35,041 nt of DNA from a bacterium (GCA_028821235.1 JAPPGV010000023.1:1-35041), one strand, 5' to 3'. Shown: positions 16,677 to 25,827, counted from the stretch's first letter. The notes: a model not told the origin generated them from the sequence alone. Program-made: numbers and translations.

Positions 16677-17733
16677 CTCCAGCGACGGCTTGATGGTCTC
16701 TCGGGTGAGGGCAGAACTCAGCCAGCCGCGGGTGTCACAACTGGGCGAGTTCATCACTCCGAATCACCTGTTCTTTGTCAGGGACCACTTTGTCAACCGG
16801 CCGGCACTCTCTGATGATGAGTGGCGGCTGCATCTTACGGGAGTCGGTGTCCAGGACACGGCCGTCTCGCTCGCCGACCTCAGAGACCTGCCGTCAAAGT
16901 CCCTGACCGTGACCCTGGAGTGTGCGGGCAATGGAGGTTACGGCAGGGGTGCCGACCGGCAGCAACACCATATGAGGACCATGGTGGGGACGGCAGTCTG
17001 GCGAGGCGTTCCGGTCACGGCCTTGTTCGAGGACGAGATCCCACCGGAGGTCACGGAGTTCGTCTTTCGAGGCTATGACGGCGGTGAGGATCCCGACGAG
17101 CCGGTCCCGATCGACTGCTACACAAGGAGCATTCCCAGAGCCAAGGTTCTTGACGGCGATACGCTGCTCGTCTACGAGATGAACGGTGAGCCCCTACCTC
17201 GAGAGCATGGGTTCCCGGTCCGGTTGATAGTGCCGGGCTGGTACGGCATGGATTCGGTGAAGTGGCTCAGGTCTATCGAGGCAAGAACCACACCGCTCGG
17301 CCATTTCTACGACGATCACAAGTACAGGGCCCAGTGGACGGATGCGGGCTTGCAAGCCGGACGGCGAGTACGCGAGATGGGAGTGAAGTCGTTGGTCCTG
17401 TCCCCTTCGAATGGTCAGCGGATCCTCCTCGGGGACATACCCATCTCGGGGTTAGCATGGGCGGGTCAACGTGACGTGACCAGCGTGGATATCAGCTTTG
17501 ACGGTGGCCAGAGCTGGCAACCCACCGAACTCGGCGATGAGGTGCGGCCGTACAGTTGGAGGGCTTGGAGCCTGACGCACGAGGCGGATGAAGTGGGTCC
17601 GCTGGACTTCATGGTCAGGGCCGTCGACTCCGCGGGTCGCGCACAGCCCATGGAGGCGCTGCCTGCGCGCAACTACGAGGCCAACTGGGTGCAGCGGGTG
17701 CTCGTGTTCGTGGTTGCCGGCTTGGAGCCGTAG
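16666..17733 (+). CDS. Sulfite-oxidase-family molybdopterin oxidoreductase
   Basis: This 355-residue protein has the oxidoreductase molybdopterin-binding fold followed by a Mo-co dimerisation domain (about residues 240-350). The molybdenum-coordinating cysteine is Cys86 in TLECAGNG. The pterin-pocket blocks VPGWYGMDSVKWL and DGDTLLVYEMNGEPLPREHGFPVRL are also clear. No Sec or Tat signal is visible and there is no haem domain, unlike secreted sulfite dehydrogenases. The ATG at 16666 has GGAGG 8 bases upstream; the ATG at 16651 carries that site inside the coding frame. It overlaps the SDR gene. Substrate might be sulfite or another oxyanion, but context with peptide hydrolases leaves this open. 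Confidence 0.9.
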   Translation: MSTSSSDGLMVSRVRAELSQPRVSQLGEFITPNHLFFVRDHFVNRPALSDDEWRLHLTGVGVQDTAVSLADLRDLPSKSLTVTLECAGNGGYGRGADRQQHHMRTMVGTAVWRGVPVTALFEDEIPPEVTEFVFRGYDGGEDPDEPVPIDCYTRSIPRAKVLDGDTLLVYEMNGEPLPREHGFPVRLIVPGWYGMDSVKWLRSIEARTTPLGHFYDDHKYRAQWTDAGLQAGRRVREMGVKSLVLSPSNGQRILLGDIPISGLAWAGQRDVTSVDISFDGGQSWQPTELGDEVRPYSWRAWSLTHEADEVGPLDFMVRAVDSAGRAQPMEALPARNYEANWVQRVLVFVVAGLEP

Positions 17734-17886
17734 ACGTCCAGTCGGTTGTGTCCGCCGGAGCGGGTCAACCTCAATGCAGACGGGTCTCCGGCAGACCACC
17801 CCAAGGGATCACAATCCTTCTCAAGGTCCTACGCCGAGCCGTCTCGCAGGGGTACCAACACCGACACTTTCATAGCCCGGCGGATC

Positions 17887-17916
17887 TTGCCTTCCTATCG
17901 CGCCCCAGCATATGCC
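17887..17916 (+). promoter_or_regulatory. Weak candidate promoter of ABC operon 2
   Basis: TTGCCT and TATGCC are separated by 18 bases, about 110 bases upstream of the second binding-protein gene. This 292-base gap after the sulfite-oxidase-like gene is the natural place for the operon promoter. The match to a housekeeping promoter is only moderate, and nothing else stands out in the gap. Confidence 0.22.
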
Positions 17917-18025
17917 GTTTTCGCGCCCCTTCGCTATGGTTAACGGCGCTCTAAGCGCAGGTGACCCGACCGCGGACGCGACCACCTGCCGAGACCGAAA
18001 AGCGAGCGAAAGCAAGGATGGAAAC

Positions 18026-19876
18026 ATGATCAGATCTCGTGTGTGGGTAGCAGCCCTTCTGGCGATGGCGCTAGTAGCGGCCGCCTGCGGAGGGGATGAC
18101 CCCGAACCCGCGGCCGCCCCCACCACCGCAGCCGCCACAACTGCCACCACGGCCGCCATGGCGGAGGAGACGACCACAACGGCCGCCATGGTGGAAGAGA
18201 CGACCACAACGGCCGCAGAGGTGACGACCACCACCCAGCTGACGGGAATCGAGCTGGCCGGCGGCGAGGGCAGTTGCGCCCCCGAGCCCGAGGCAGCTCC
18301 GCCCAGAGGTGTCGCTCCGGTTGACGGCATGACCATCGTCCGGGCCATCAGCGGTGATGTCTCCACCATCGACCCGCGGCGTAACTTCGAGGCTCGCGCC
18401 TCTGAGATGGTCGCCAACATGTACGACCAGCTCACCACCTTCCATCTGGTGCCGAACGCCGACGGCGTGCTGGTGGCCGACTCCACCCGACCCCAGGGTC
18501 TGCTGGCAGAGAGTTGGGACTTCAACGAGGACTGCACCTCGGTGATCTTCACCCTTCGCCAGGGTGTGAAGTTCCACCACACGGGTAACGAGATGACCGC
18601 CGAGGACGTCCGGTGGAGCTTCCTGCGGGCGGCCTACCTGGACGGGGGCGGCTGGTTCGACCATGCGGTGATCGGCCTCTACGACTTCGGTTCGGAGTCC
18701 GACATCGAGACCGCCATCACGGTCATCGACGACTACCACATCCGTTTCGACTTCAACAAGCCCACCCCGTTCCCGTTGCACGTGCTGTCCAACGCCGGAG
18801 TCACCGTCTACGACTCCGAGGTGTTGATGGCCCACGCGACCGACGACGACCCGTGGGCACACGAGTACCTGAAGACCAACGACGTCGGGACCGGCCCCTT
18901 CTACCTGGAGAAGCTGGAACCGGGCGTCGAGATCGTGCTCAAGCGCAATGACGACTACTACCTCGGCCCGGCCCAGGCGGAGCGGATCATCCTGCGGGTG
19001 ATCCCCGACGCAGCCCAGCAGGCAGCCCTGCTGACCGCCGGTGAGATCGACTTCGCCGAGGCAGTGCCGGTCACCGCCATCCCCGACCTCCGCGACCAGG
19101 GCGTGAAGGTCACCACGGTCGGCGGTAACAACCAGGCCGTCATGTACATGAACCCCACCAAGGAGCCGTTCGACGACGTGAACTTCCGGCAGGCGATCTC
19201 CTACGCCTACCCGTACGATGACGTGCTGGAAGGCGTCTACTTCGGTGCGGCGAGCCGGGGTGGTGGGCCGATCCCCTCGACCACTCCCTCGTACAACCCG
19301 GACGCTCCGTTCTACAGCCAGGATCTGGACAAGGCCCGCGAGCTGCTGGCCGCCTCGTCATACGACGGCCGGACTCTGGACCTCTACATAGACGGAACGC
19401 TGGCATTCGCGCCCGAGCTGGCGATCGTGGTCCAGGCCTCTCTGGCCCAGATCGGGGTGGACGTGAACATCGTGAGGCTCGACTCCGGTCAGTTCCGCGA
19501 CAACGTGTTCGCCCAGGACGGCGACGTACGGATCAACCCGATGGAGTTCTTCCTGTTCTACTTCGGGTCCGGTTCGTGGGTGAACGAGCCCCAGTACCAC
19601 ATGGAGCTGTTCTGGGAGCCCAACGCCTTCGCCATGCGGAGCAACTACGAGAACCCGGAGGTCACGGAGAAGCTGATCGCCGCCAAGTTCCTGAGCCCGG
19701 CCGATCCGGCGAGGGCCCAGCTCTACCACGACGTGCAGGCGCTGATGCTGGCCGACGCCCCCGCGGTGTGGCTGGCCGAGCCGCATCACATCGTGGCGTC
19801 CAGCCAGGACGTCCAGGGATTCATCTGGAGACCCGATCAGATCAACCGTTACTACTACGTGACCAAGTCGGCCTGA
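18026..19876 (+). CDS. ABC transporter substrate-binding lipoprotein, family 5 (second system)
   Basis: This 616-residue receptor lipoprotein of importer 2 has the signal peptide MIRSRVWVAALLAM with lipobox LVAAAC (Cys21). A Thr/Glu/Ala-rich linker to about residue 75 follows, and then the family 5 binding fold (LLAESWDFNEDC, FTLRQGVKFHHTGNEMTAEDVRWSF, GTGPFYLEKL, FRQAISYAYPYDDVL). The ATG at 18026 is preferred because it begins the signal peptide, with AAGGATGG nearby as a ribosome-binding site. A strong terminator-like hairpin follows the stop and precedes the permease genes, so this gene is probably expressed above its partners. Downstream hydantoinase-family genes suggest a cyclic amide or peptide ligand; this is inference. 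Confidence 0.92.
   Translation: MIRSRVWVAALLAMALVAAACGGDDPEPAAAPTTAAATTATTAAMAEETTTTAAMVEETTTTAAEVTTTTQLTGIELAGGEGSCAPEPEAAPPRGVAPVDGMTIVRAISGDVSTIDPRRNFEARASEMVANMYDQLTTFHLVPNADGVLVADSTRPQGLLAESWDFNEDCTSVIFTLRQGVKFHHTGNEMTAEDVRWSFLRAAYLDGGGWFDHAVIGLYDFGSESDIETAITVIDDYHIRFDFNKPTPFPLHVLSNAGVTVYDSEVLMAHATDDDPWAHEYLKTNDVGTGPFYLEKLEPGVEIVLKRNDDYYLGPAQAERIILRVIPDAAQQAALLTAGEIDFAEAVPVTAIPDLRDQGVKVTTVGGNNQAVMYMNPTKEPFDDVNFRQAISYAYPYDDVLEGVYFGAASRGGGPIPSTTPSYNPDAPFYSQDLDKARELLAASSYDGRTLDLYIDGTLAFAPELAIVVQASLAQIGVDVNIVRLDSGQFRDNVFAQDGDVRINPMEFFLFYFGSGSWVNEPQYHMELFWEPNAFAMRSNYENPEVTEKLIAAKFLSPADPARAQLYHDVQALMLADAPAVWLAEPHHIVASSQDVQGFIWRPDQINRYYYVTKSA
18151..18210 (+). repeat. Two 30-base tandem repeats in the lipoprotein linker
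   Basis: Two copies at 18151-18180 and 18181-18210 match at 28 of 30 bases and encode a Met-(Ala/Val)-Glu-Glu-Thr-Thr-Thr-Thr-Ala-Ala pattern in the surface linker. The unit preserves the reading frame. Confidence 0.75.
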
Positions 19877-19907
19877 TCACCCGGTAGTAACCCGAGGAAC
19901 AACGGAC

Positions 19908-19951
19908 AAGCCGCCGGGCCGGTACGCTGGCCCGGCGGCTTTCCCCTTTTT
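19908..19951 (+). terminator. Strong Rho-independent-type terminator inside ABC operon 2
   Basis: AAGCCGCCGGGCC at 19908-19920 pairs perfectly with GGCCCGGCGGCTT at 19929-19941 around an 8-base loop, and is followed by CCCCTTTTT. It starts 32 bases after the binding-protein stop and ends about 50 bases before the first permease gene. It is expected to stop or thin transcription so that the receptor is made in excess over the channel, or to protect the receptor mRNA 3' end. Confidence 0.88.
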
Positions 19952-19999
19952 GGGGGACCGGTGCTGTAATAAAAGGAGAAGGCACGGGGCTAGGAGAAG

Positions 20000-21043
20000 A
20001 TGCTCTCTTACGTGATCCGGAGGCTGGCAGCCCTCATCCCGATCCTGATCGGGGTCACCCTGCTCGCCTTCATCGTCTCCCATGCCCTGCCCGGGGACCC
20101 GGCCCGCCAGTACGCCGGCATCAACGCTTCCGAGGCCCAGGTGGAGGCCATCCGGGCACGTCTGGGACTGGACCGCTCCCTACCCCAGCAGTACTGCGTC
20201 TACATGATCGGCGACACCTGCCTGGGGGGATCCGGGAAGGGCGGCTTGATACGTGGCGACCTCGGTGACTCGATCCGCACGGGGTTCTCTGTTGCCGAGG
20301 ACGTGGGCGCCAGGCTGCCGGCGACCCTCGAGATGGTGGCCGCCGGAATGCTGTTCGCCCTGCTGGTGGCCCTGCCTCTAGGGGTTTGGGCGGCGGTGCG
20401 CAAGGGCAAGCTGCTGGACAAGTTCTGCCGTTTCATCTCGACCCTGGGGGTAGCGGTCCCCGACTTCTGGCTGGCCATGATCCTCCTGCTGGTCTTCTTC
20501 ATAGTCCTCCAATGGCTACCGGGACCGGTGGGACGGTTGCCGATCGGCGCGGAGCTCCCCGACGGCCCCACCGGCCTGTACCTCGTCGACTCACTGGTGG
20601 CCGGCGACTGGGAGACGTTCCGGACGGCGCTCAAGCACCTGCTCCTGCCCATGGTGGCGATCGGGTTCCCGGCCGTCGCCCCCATCCTGCGGCTCACCCG
20701 CAACGCCACCCTGTCGGTACTCAACTCCGACTACATAGCCTTCGGCCGCGCCGCCGGCCTGCGGGGGGCGCCGCTCTACCTGAAGTACGTTCTCCGCAAT
20801 GCGCTGCCGGGCGCGGTGACCATGACCGGACTGATCGCCGGGTACATGATCGGCGGGGCGGTGCTGGTGGAGAGGGTGTTTTCCTGGCCGGGAGTGGGCC
20901 TGTACGGCTACAACTCCCTGGTCAACACCGACTACCCGGCCATCCAGGCCTACGTCCTGCTGTCCGCCGTCACCTACACGGTCGCGTTCCTGATCGTCGA
21001 CCTGGTCCAGTCGGTGATCGACCCGCGGGTGAGGCTGAAATGA
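20000..21043 (+). CDS. Peptide-type ABC importer permease (DppB/OppB-like), system 2
   Basis: This 347-residue inner-membrane channel subunit has DppB blocks: LSYVIRRLAALIPILIGVTLL as the first helix, HALPGDPARQY, the ARLGLDRSLPQQY periplasmic segment, the EAA loop (FGRAAGLRG) and the C-terminal DLVQSVIDPRVRLK. A 12-residue insertion around CVMYIGDTCLGG-type sequence (about residues 67-80, with two cysteines) lies before the second helix and is longer than in the system 1 permease. AGGAGA precedes the ATG at 20000. Expression depends on read-through of the hairpin upstream or on a promoter between 19952 and 19999; AATAAAAGG in that gap is AT-rich but not a clear promoter. It overlaps the next gene by ATGA. 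Confidence 0.93.
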   Translation: MLSYVIRRLAALIPILIGVTLLAFIVSHALPGDPARQYAGINASEAQVEAIRARLGLDRSLPQQYCVYMIGDTCLGGSGKGGLIRGDLGDSIRTGFSVAEDVGARLPATLEMVAAGMLFALLVALPLGVWAAVRKGKLLDKFCRFISTLGVAVPDFWLAMILLLVFFIVLQWLPGPVGRLPIGAELPDGPTGLYLVDSLVAGDWETFRTALKHLLLPMVAIGFPAVAPILRLTRNATLSVLNSDYIAFGRAAGLRGAPLYLKYVLRNALPGAVTMTGLIAGYMIGGAVLVERVFSWPGVGLYGYNSLVNTDYPAIQAYVLLSAVTYTVAFLIVDLVQSVIDPRVRLK

Positions 21044-21870
21044 CCACCCGCAGGTACGACGCGCGGCTCATAATCGGCCTGACCATGTTCGGGTTCATGG
21101 TGGCCGTGGCCGTCTTCGCGCCGCTCATCGCCCGCAACGATCCGCTCGCCATCGACCTGACCAACCAGTTCGTGCCGCCGTCGGCGGATCACTGGTTCGG
21201 AACCGCCAGCCTCGGTTTCGACGTCTTCGCCCGGGTCGTCTACGCCGCCCGCCACGACCTGCTGATCGCGGTCTCCGCTGTTGCCCTCTCCATCGCCATC
21301 GGCCACCCGATCGGGTTGCTGGTCGGTTACGTGGGCGGTTGGGGCGACTCGGTGACCATGCGCTTTCTGGACGTGATCCAGGCCTTCCCGGCCCTCGTGC
21401 TGGCGATCGGCGTGCTGGCCGCCCTGGGTCAGGGAGTCCGCAACCTGATCCTCGTGATCGGGATCGTGGGCGTGCCCACCTTCGTCCGCCTGGTGCGGGC
21501 CGAGGTCCGCTCGCTCCGGGAGCACGCCTATGTGGAGGCGGGCCGGGCGGTGGGCAACTCCCGGTCCAAGATCCTGGTGCGTTACATCGCCCCCGGGACG
21601 GTCGGCACGGTGGTCACCCAGGCGGCGGTCAGCTGCGGCTGGGCGATCCTGCTCGCCGCCGCCCTCGGCTTCATCGGCCTGGGCGTACCGCTTCCCGAGC
21701 CCGAGTGGGGGGCGATGATCGCGGAGGGCATACCCGAGATGAGGAGGGGAGGCAGCTGGTGGATCCCGGTCTTCCCCGGAATCGCCATCGCCATAACCGT
21801 GTTCTCCCTGAGCCTGATCGGTGAGTCGGTGGCCGACCTCGTGGAGCCCACCCGGAGGAAGTCACGATGA
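21040..21870 (+). CDS. Peptide-type ABC importer permease (DppC/OppC-like), system 2
   Basis: This 276-residue channel partner of the DppB-like permease is slightly short for the class because the N-terminal cytoplasmic tail is only about 10 residues. Blocks seen are IARNDPLAIDL, HWFGTASLGFDVFARVVYAAR (the usual GTD-x-x-GRD motif reads GTASLGFD), the EAA loop (RLVRAEVRSLREHAYVEAGRAVG) and ALGFIGLGVPLPEPEWGAMI. The start ATG sits in the previous stop codon (ATGA) and its own stop overlaps the next ATPase gene in the same way. The complete GRD motif is lost, but the fold is otherwise normal. Confidence 0.93.
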   Translation: MTTRRYDARLIIGLTMFGFMVAVAVFAPLIARNDPLAIDLTNQFVPPSADHWFGTASLGFDVFARVVYAARHDLLIAVSAVALSIAIGHPIGLLVGYVGGWGDSVTMRFLDVIQAFPALVLAIGVLAALGQGVRNLILVIGIVGVPTFVRLVRAEVRSLREHAYVEAGRAVGNSRSKILVRYIAPGTVGTVVTQAAVSCGWAILLAAALGFIGLGVPLPEPEWGAMIAEGIPEMRRGGSWWIPVFPGIAIAITVFSLSLIGESVADLVEPTRRKSR

Positions 21871-22826
21871 GCGCCCTCCTCGAAGTCCGGGGCCTCGAGG
21901 TGGGGATCGGCGGTCTGCCCATCCTCCGCGGCGTGGACATGGAGGTCAGGCCGGGGGAGATACTCGGCGTGGTGGGCGAGACCGGGGCCGGCAAGTCCAT
22001 GACCGCCCGCTCCGTCCTCGACCTGCTCCCCGCCGCCGCCACGGTCGACTTCGCGTCCTGCACGTTCGCCGGGCAGGACTTCATCCCTCCGAAGGCCCGC
22101 CAGGAGGCCCGCGGCCACCGGATCGGCTTCGTGCCCCAGCGGCCCCGCGGCAGCCTCAACCCGGTGTTCCGGGTCGGCAACCAGCTGTCCGCCACGCTCC
22201 GCCGCCTCCGGGACATGGGCAGGCGGGAGGCGAAGGACGAGGCCCTCGGCCTGTTGCGCTCGGTGCGCATCACCGACCCCGAGCGGGTGTACCGGTCGTT
22301 CCCCCACGAGCTGTCAGGCGGGATGTGCCAGCGGGTCTGCATCGCCATCGCCCTGGCCGGCGAGCCCGATCTGATCATCGCCGACGAGCCCACCACCGGC
22401 CTCGACGTGACCATCCAGGCCGAGATACTCCGGCTGCTGGGCGAGCTGATCACCGAGCGCAACGCGGCCGGCATGCTGATCACCCACGATCTGGGGGTGG
22501 TGGCCGACGTGTGCGACCGGGTGGCGGTCATGTACGCGGGGCGGGTGGTGAACCTGGGCACCACCACCGAGATCTACCGCGAGGCCCTGCATCCCTACGC
22601 CAACCGGCTGGTGTCCATCGCCACCTCCCTCGACTCGGGCGGCACTCCCCGGGAGATCCCGGGGAGGGTCCCAAACCCTGGCGATGAGCTGGCCGCCTGC
22701 GCCTTCGCCCCCCGCTGCTTCCGGGCCGGGCCCGGCTGCTTCGACGTGGAGCCGCCCCGCATCGACCGGGACGGCCAGATCGCCTTCTGCCACCATCCCG
22801 TCAACGCCGGCGAGGTCCCGCGATGA
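21867..22826 (+). CDS. Peptide-type ABC importer ATPase (DppD/OppD-like), system 2
   Basis: This 319-residue ATPase has Walker A GETGAGKS at 37-44, Q-loop Gln91 (VPQRPRGSLNP), signature LSGGMCQR at 149-156, Walker B LIIADEP at 169-175 and His207. The C-terminal oligopeptide domain is present, with the Cys-rich tail (CAFAPRCFRAGPGC...C). The pair of ATPases in this operon is of a different subgroup from system 1: the Q-loop region QRPRGSLNP replaces the common QDPxxSLNP. It overlaps both neighbours by 4 bases, indicating tight translational coupling. Confidence 0.94.
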   Translation: MSALLEVRGLEVGIGGLPILRGVDMEVRPGEILGVVGETGAGKSMTARSVLDLLPAAATVDFASCTFAGQDFIPPKARQEARGHRIGFVPQRPRGSLNPVFRVGNQLSATLRRLRDMGRREAKDEALGLLRSVRITDPERVYRSFPHELSGGMCQRVCIAIALAGEPDLIIADEPTTGLDVTIQAEILRLLGELITERNAAGMLITHDLGVVADVCDRVAVMYAGRVVNLGTTTEIYREALHPYANRLVSIATSLDSGGTPREIPGRVPNPGDELAACAFAPRCFRAGPGCFDVEPPRIDRDGQIAFCHHPVNAGEVPR

Positions 22827-23791
22827 CCGCGGCCGCCGACACCCTGGCGATCAGGGACCTCACCAAGGTCTTCCGGATCAGGACGAGAGGCTTCCGCCAC
22901 GCCGACCTCAAGGCGGTCGACGACGTCACCCTCTCCATCGCGCCCGGGCGCACCCTGGCCGTGGTGGGCGAGTCCGGATCGGGCAAGACCACGCTGGCCC
23001 GCCTCATCCTCCGCCTCCTGGAGCCCACCGAGGGGACGGTGCTCCTCGAGGACGCCGACATCACCGCCATGGAAGGCGCCGAGCTGGAGGACGTGCGGGG
23101 CCGGATGCAGATCGTCTTCCAGGACCCCTACGACTCCCTCTCGCCCTGGCAGACGGTGGGCCGTACCGTGGCCGAGCCGCTGCTGCTGCACGAGGACCTC
23201 ACCATGAAGCAGGCATCCGGGCGGGTGGCAGAGATGCTGGAGCGGGTGGGCCTCAGCCCCGAGCACGCCCGCCGCTACCCCCACGAGCTCTCCGGAGGCC
23301 AGGCCCAGCGGGTGGGCATCGCCCGGGCCATGGTCACCGAGCCCGCCCTGGTGGTGCTCGACGAGCCCACCTCATCGCTGGACATGTCGGTCCAGTCCCA
23401 GATCCTCCTCCTGCTCCAGTCGCTCCAGGAGGAGATGGACATCTCCTACCTGTTCATCTCCCACGACCTGTCGGTGGTCCGCTACATCGCCCACGACCTG
23501 GCCGTCATGTACCTGGGCAAGGTGGTGGAGTCGGGCCCCGCCGCCGAGATATTCGCCTCGCCCCGCCACCCCTACACCGAGGCGCTGCTGCGGGCCGCCC
23601 CCCGTCCCGACCCCTCCCACAAGACCGACCACGTCTACCTGGTCGGCGAGCAGCCCTCCGCCCTGGACCGGGCCCCGGGCTGCCCCCTCTACGGGAGGTG
23701 CCCGATCGCCGAGGACGTCTGCGCCGACACCCCCCAGGTGCTGGTGGACATCGGCGCCCAACACCGCGTCGCCTGCTGGAAGCGGACTTGA
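22823..23791 (+). CDS. Peptide-type ABC importer ATPase (DppF/OppF-like), system 2
   Basis: This 322-residue ATPase has Walker A GESGSGKT at 49-56, Q-loop Gln100 (FQDPYDSLSPWQ), signature LSGGQ at 156-160, Walker B LVVLDEP at 176-182 and His214. A C-terminal oligopeptide domain carries four cysteines (CPLYGRC...C...C). It begins with an ATGA overlap and ends with a TTGA overlap into hyuA. The hydantoinase-type enzyme is therefore translated from the same message as the importer, which strongly links transport and hydrolysis of the same compound. Confidence 0.94.
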   Translation: MTAAADTLAIRDLTKVFRIRTRGFRHADLKAVDDVTLSIAPGRTLAVVGESGSGKTTLARLILRLLEPTEGTVLLEDADITAMEGAELEDVRGRMQIVFQDPYDSLSPWQTVGRTVAEPLLLHEDLTMKQASGRVAEMLERVGLSPEHARRYPHELSGGQAQRVGIARAMVTEPALVVLDEPTSSLDMSVQSQILLLLQSLQEEMDISYLFISHDLSVVRYIAHDLAVMYLGKVVESGPAAEIFASPRHPYTEALLRAAPRPDPSHKTDHVYLVGEQPSALDRAPGCPLYGRCPIAEDVCADTPQVLVDIGAQHRVACWKRT

Positions 23792-25827
23792 AGCTACGGG
23801 TAGCAACCGACATCGGCGGCACCTTCACCGACGTGGTGGCGTACGACCCGGACCTCGGCAGGTACACCACCGCCAAGGCCCCCAGCCGCAGTGATGACCT
23901 GGCCGGAGGGGTCATGGACGCCCTCGCTCTGGTGGTCGACGACCCGTCGGGAGTCGAGTCCTTCGTGCACGGCTCCACGGTGGGCCTCAACGCCTTCCTG
24001 CAACGTAGGGGAGAGCGGGTCATCCTCCTGGCCACCAAAGGCGCCAGCGACATCTACCACGTGGCCCGGGGCAACCGCCTCGACATGTTCAACATCCGCT
24101 ACCGCAAGCCCGTCCCCCTTATCCCCCGCCGCGACATCATCCCCGTCGGGGGACGGCTGGACAGCGACGGCAACGAGCTAATCCCCCTCGACCATGAAGA
24201 CCTCCGCCGGGCGGCCGAGCGCATCCGCTCCGAGAATGTCCGCTCCGTGGCGGTGGCCTTCCTGTTCTCCTACGTCGACCCCTCCCACGAGCTGGCCGCG
24301 GGCGAGATTCTGGCGGAGCTGCTGCCCGAGGTGTCCGTCTCCCTGTCCTACCAGGTGGCGGCCGAGTGGCGGGAGTACGAGCGGACCGCGTCGGCGGTCA
24401 TGGACGCCTACATCGCCCCCTCCGTGTCCCGCTACATGGCCGACCTCTCCACCCGCCTCACCGGCCGAGGGATGGAGGCCCCGCTGCGGGTGATGCAGTC
24501 CAACGGGGGAGTCATCTCCGCCCGCTCCGCCTCCGAACGTCCGCTCCAGACCCTCCTGTCCGGCCCGGTGGGAGGCGCGGCCGGAGGCGTGGCGCTCGCC
24601 GAGGTCCTGGACCGGCCCAACCTGATCTGCATCGACCTGGGTGGCACCAGCTTCGACGTGAGCCTGATCACCGCCGGCCATGCCGACAGCTCCCCCTCCG
24701 CCCTGCTGGAGGGCCTGCCCGTGCTCATGCCGGTGGTCGACATCCACACCATCGGGGCCGGAGGCGGATCCCTCGCCTACCAGCAGGCCGGGGGCCTGCG
24801 GGTGGGGCCCGAGAGCGCCGGCGCCCATCCCGGCCCCGCCTGCTACGGAAGGGGAGGGACCCGGCCCACCGTCACCGACGCCAACCTGTACCTGGGCAGG
24901 ATCGACCCCACCTACTTCCTGGGCGGCAACCTCACCCTCGACGTAGATGCGGCCCGGCAGGCCCTCGAGGATCTAGGGGCCAGGCTGGAACTGGACGGGG
25001 AGAAGCTCGCACTCGGCATCATCGAGGTGATCAACGCCAAGATGTCCCAGGCCATCCGCACCCTCACCGTGGAACGGGGCATCGAACCCCGGGAGTTCAG
25101 CCTGGTGGCCTTCGGAGGCGCCGGGCCCATGCACGCCGTGGCGCTAGCCCAGGAGCTGGGCATAGCCGAGGTGATCGTCCCCCCCGACCCGGGCGGCTTC
25201 TCGGCCTGGGGCATGCTGCAGTCGGCGGTCCGCCAGGACTTCAGCGAGGCCTTCTTCCGGGACTTCGCCGACCTCGACACCACCGACATGGAGGCCCGCT
25301 TCGCCAGCCTCGGCGAGCATGCCGTCTCCAGCCTGCTCGGAGAGGGCGTGGGCCACGATGCCATCTCCCTCGTACGGCGCCTCGACATGCGCTACCAGGG
25401 CCAGGAGCACACCCTCACCGTCACCTTGCCCGACGGCGCCTCCCCTTCCCCAAACGGCCATCTCGCCGGCCTGCGCCGGCGCTTCGAGGACATCTACCGC
25501 GCCCGCTACGGCCACTCCAACCCCGATGCCTCGCTCGAGACCGTCAACCTGAGGCTCACCGCCCTCGGCGACGTGGGACGTCCCCTCCTCCAGCCCAACT
25601 ACCGCCCCGGCCACCCCTCCGACGCGCCGTCCAAGACCACCCCGGTGCTGTTCGCCACCGGTTCCTATCCCACCGCCCGGTTCCACCGCGAGTACCTGAT
25701 GCCCGGATGCGCCATCGCCGGCCCCGCCATCGTCGAGGAGGCCACCGCCACCACCGTCATCCCCCCCGAAGGCTCCGCCACCATCGACGAGTACGGCTGC
25801 CTGATCATCAAGGCCCCGCCGCTGTAG
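23788..25827 (+). CDS. hyuA: Hydantoinase/oxoprolinase subunit A
   Basis: This 679-residue HyuA-type subunit belongs to the ATP-dependent N-methylhydantoinase/5-oxoprolinase/acetone-carboxylase superfamily. The N-terminal domain starts TDIGGTFTDVVAYD (phosphate-1 loop, residues 7-20). The central domain has CIDLGGTSFDVSLI and the TIGAGGGSLAY block. The C-terminal region with YRARYGHSNPD and IAGPAIVEE is normal. The start is a TTG at 23788, overlapping the previous stop as TTGA. Open frame upstream of it is only the shadow of the ATPase gene. HyuA and HyuB together open cyclic amides such as 5-oxoproline or hydantoins using ATP. HyuB is encoded about 1.1 kb downstream, after a toxin-antitoxin pair. 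Confidence 0.93.
   Translation: MKLRVATDIGGTFTDVVAYDPDLGRYTTAKAPSRSDDLAGGVMDALALVVDDPSGVESFVHGSTVGLNAFLQRRGERVILLATKGASDIYHVARGNRLDMFNIRYRKPVPLIPRRDIIPVGGRLDSDGNELIPLDHEDLRRAAERIRSENVRSVAVAFLFSYVDPSHELAAGEILAELLPEVSVSLSYQVAAEWREYERTASAVMDAYIAPSVSRYMADLSTRLTGRGMEAPLRVMQSNGGVISARSASERPLQTLLSGPVGGAAGGVALAEVLDRPNLICIDLGGTSFDVSLITAGHADSSPSALLEGLPVLMPVVDIHTIGAGGGSLAYQQAGGLRVGPESAGAHPGPACYGRGGTRPTVTDANLYLGRIDPTYFLGGNLTLDVDAARQALEDLGARLELDGEKLALGIIEVINAKMSQAIRTLTVERGIEPREFSLVAFGGAGPMHAVALAQELGIAEVIVPPDPGGFSAWGMLQSAVRQDFSEAFFRDFADLDTTDMEARFASLGEHAVSSLLGEGVGHDAISLVRRLDMRYQGQEHTLTVTLPDGASPSPNGHLAGLRRRFEDIYRARYGHSNPDASLETVNLRLTALGDVGRPLLQPNYRPGHPSDAPSKTTPVLFATGSYPTARFHREYLMPGCAIAGPAIVEEATATTVIPPEGSATIDEYGCLIIKAPPL

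Noticed and set aside
22684-23787. An N-terminal extension of hyuA by about 368 codons
   Set aside because: The extension is the shadow of the overlapping ATPase gene; HyuA homology starts exactly at the TTG at 23788.
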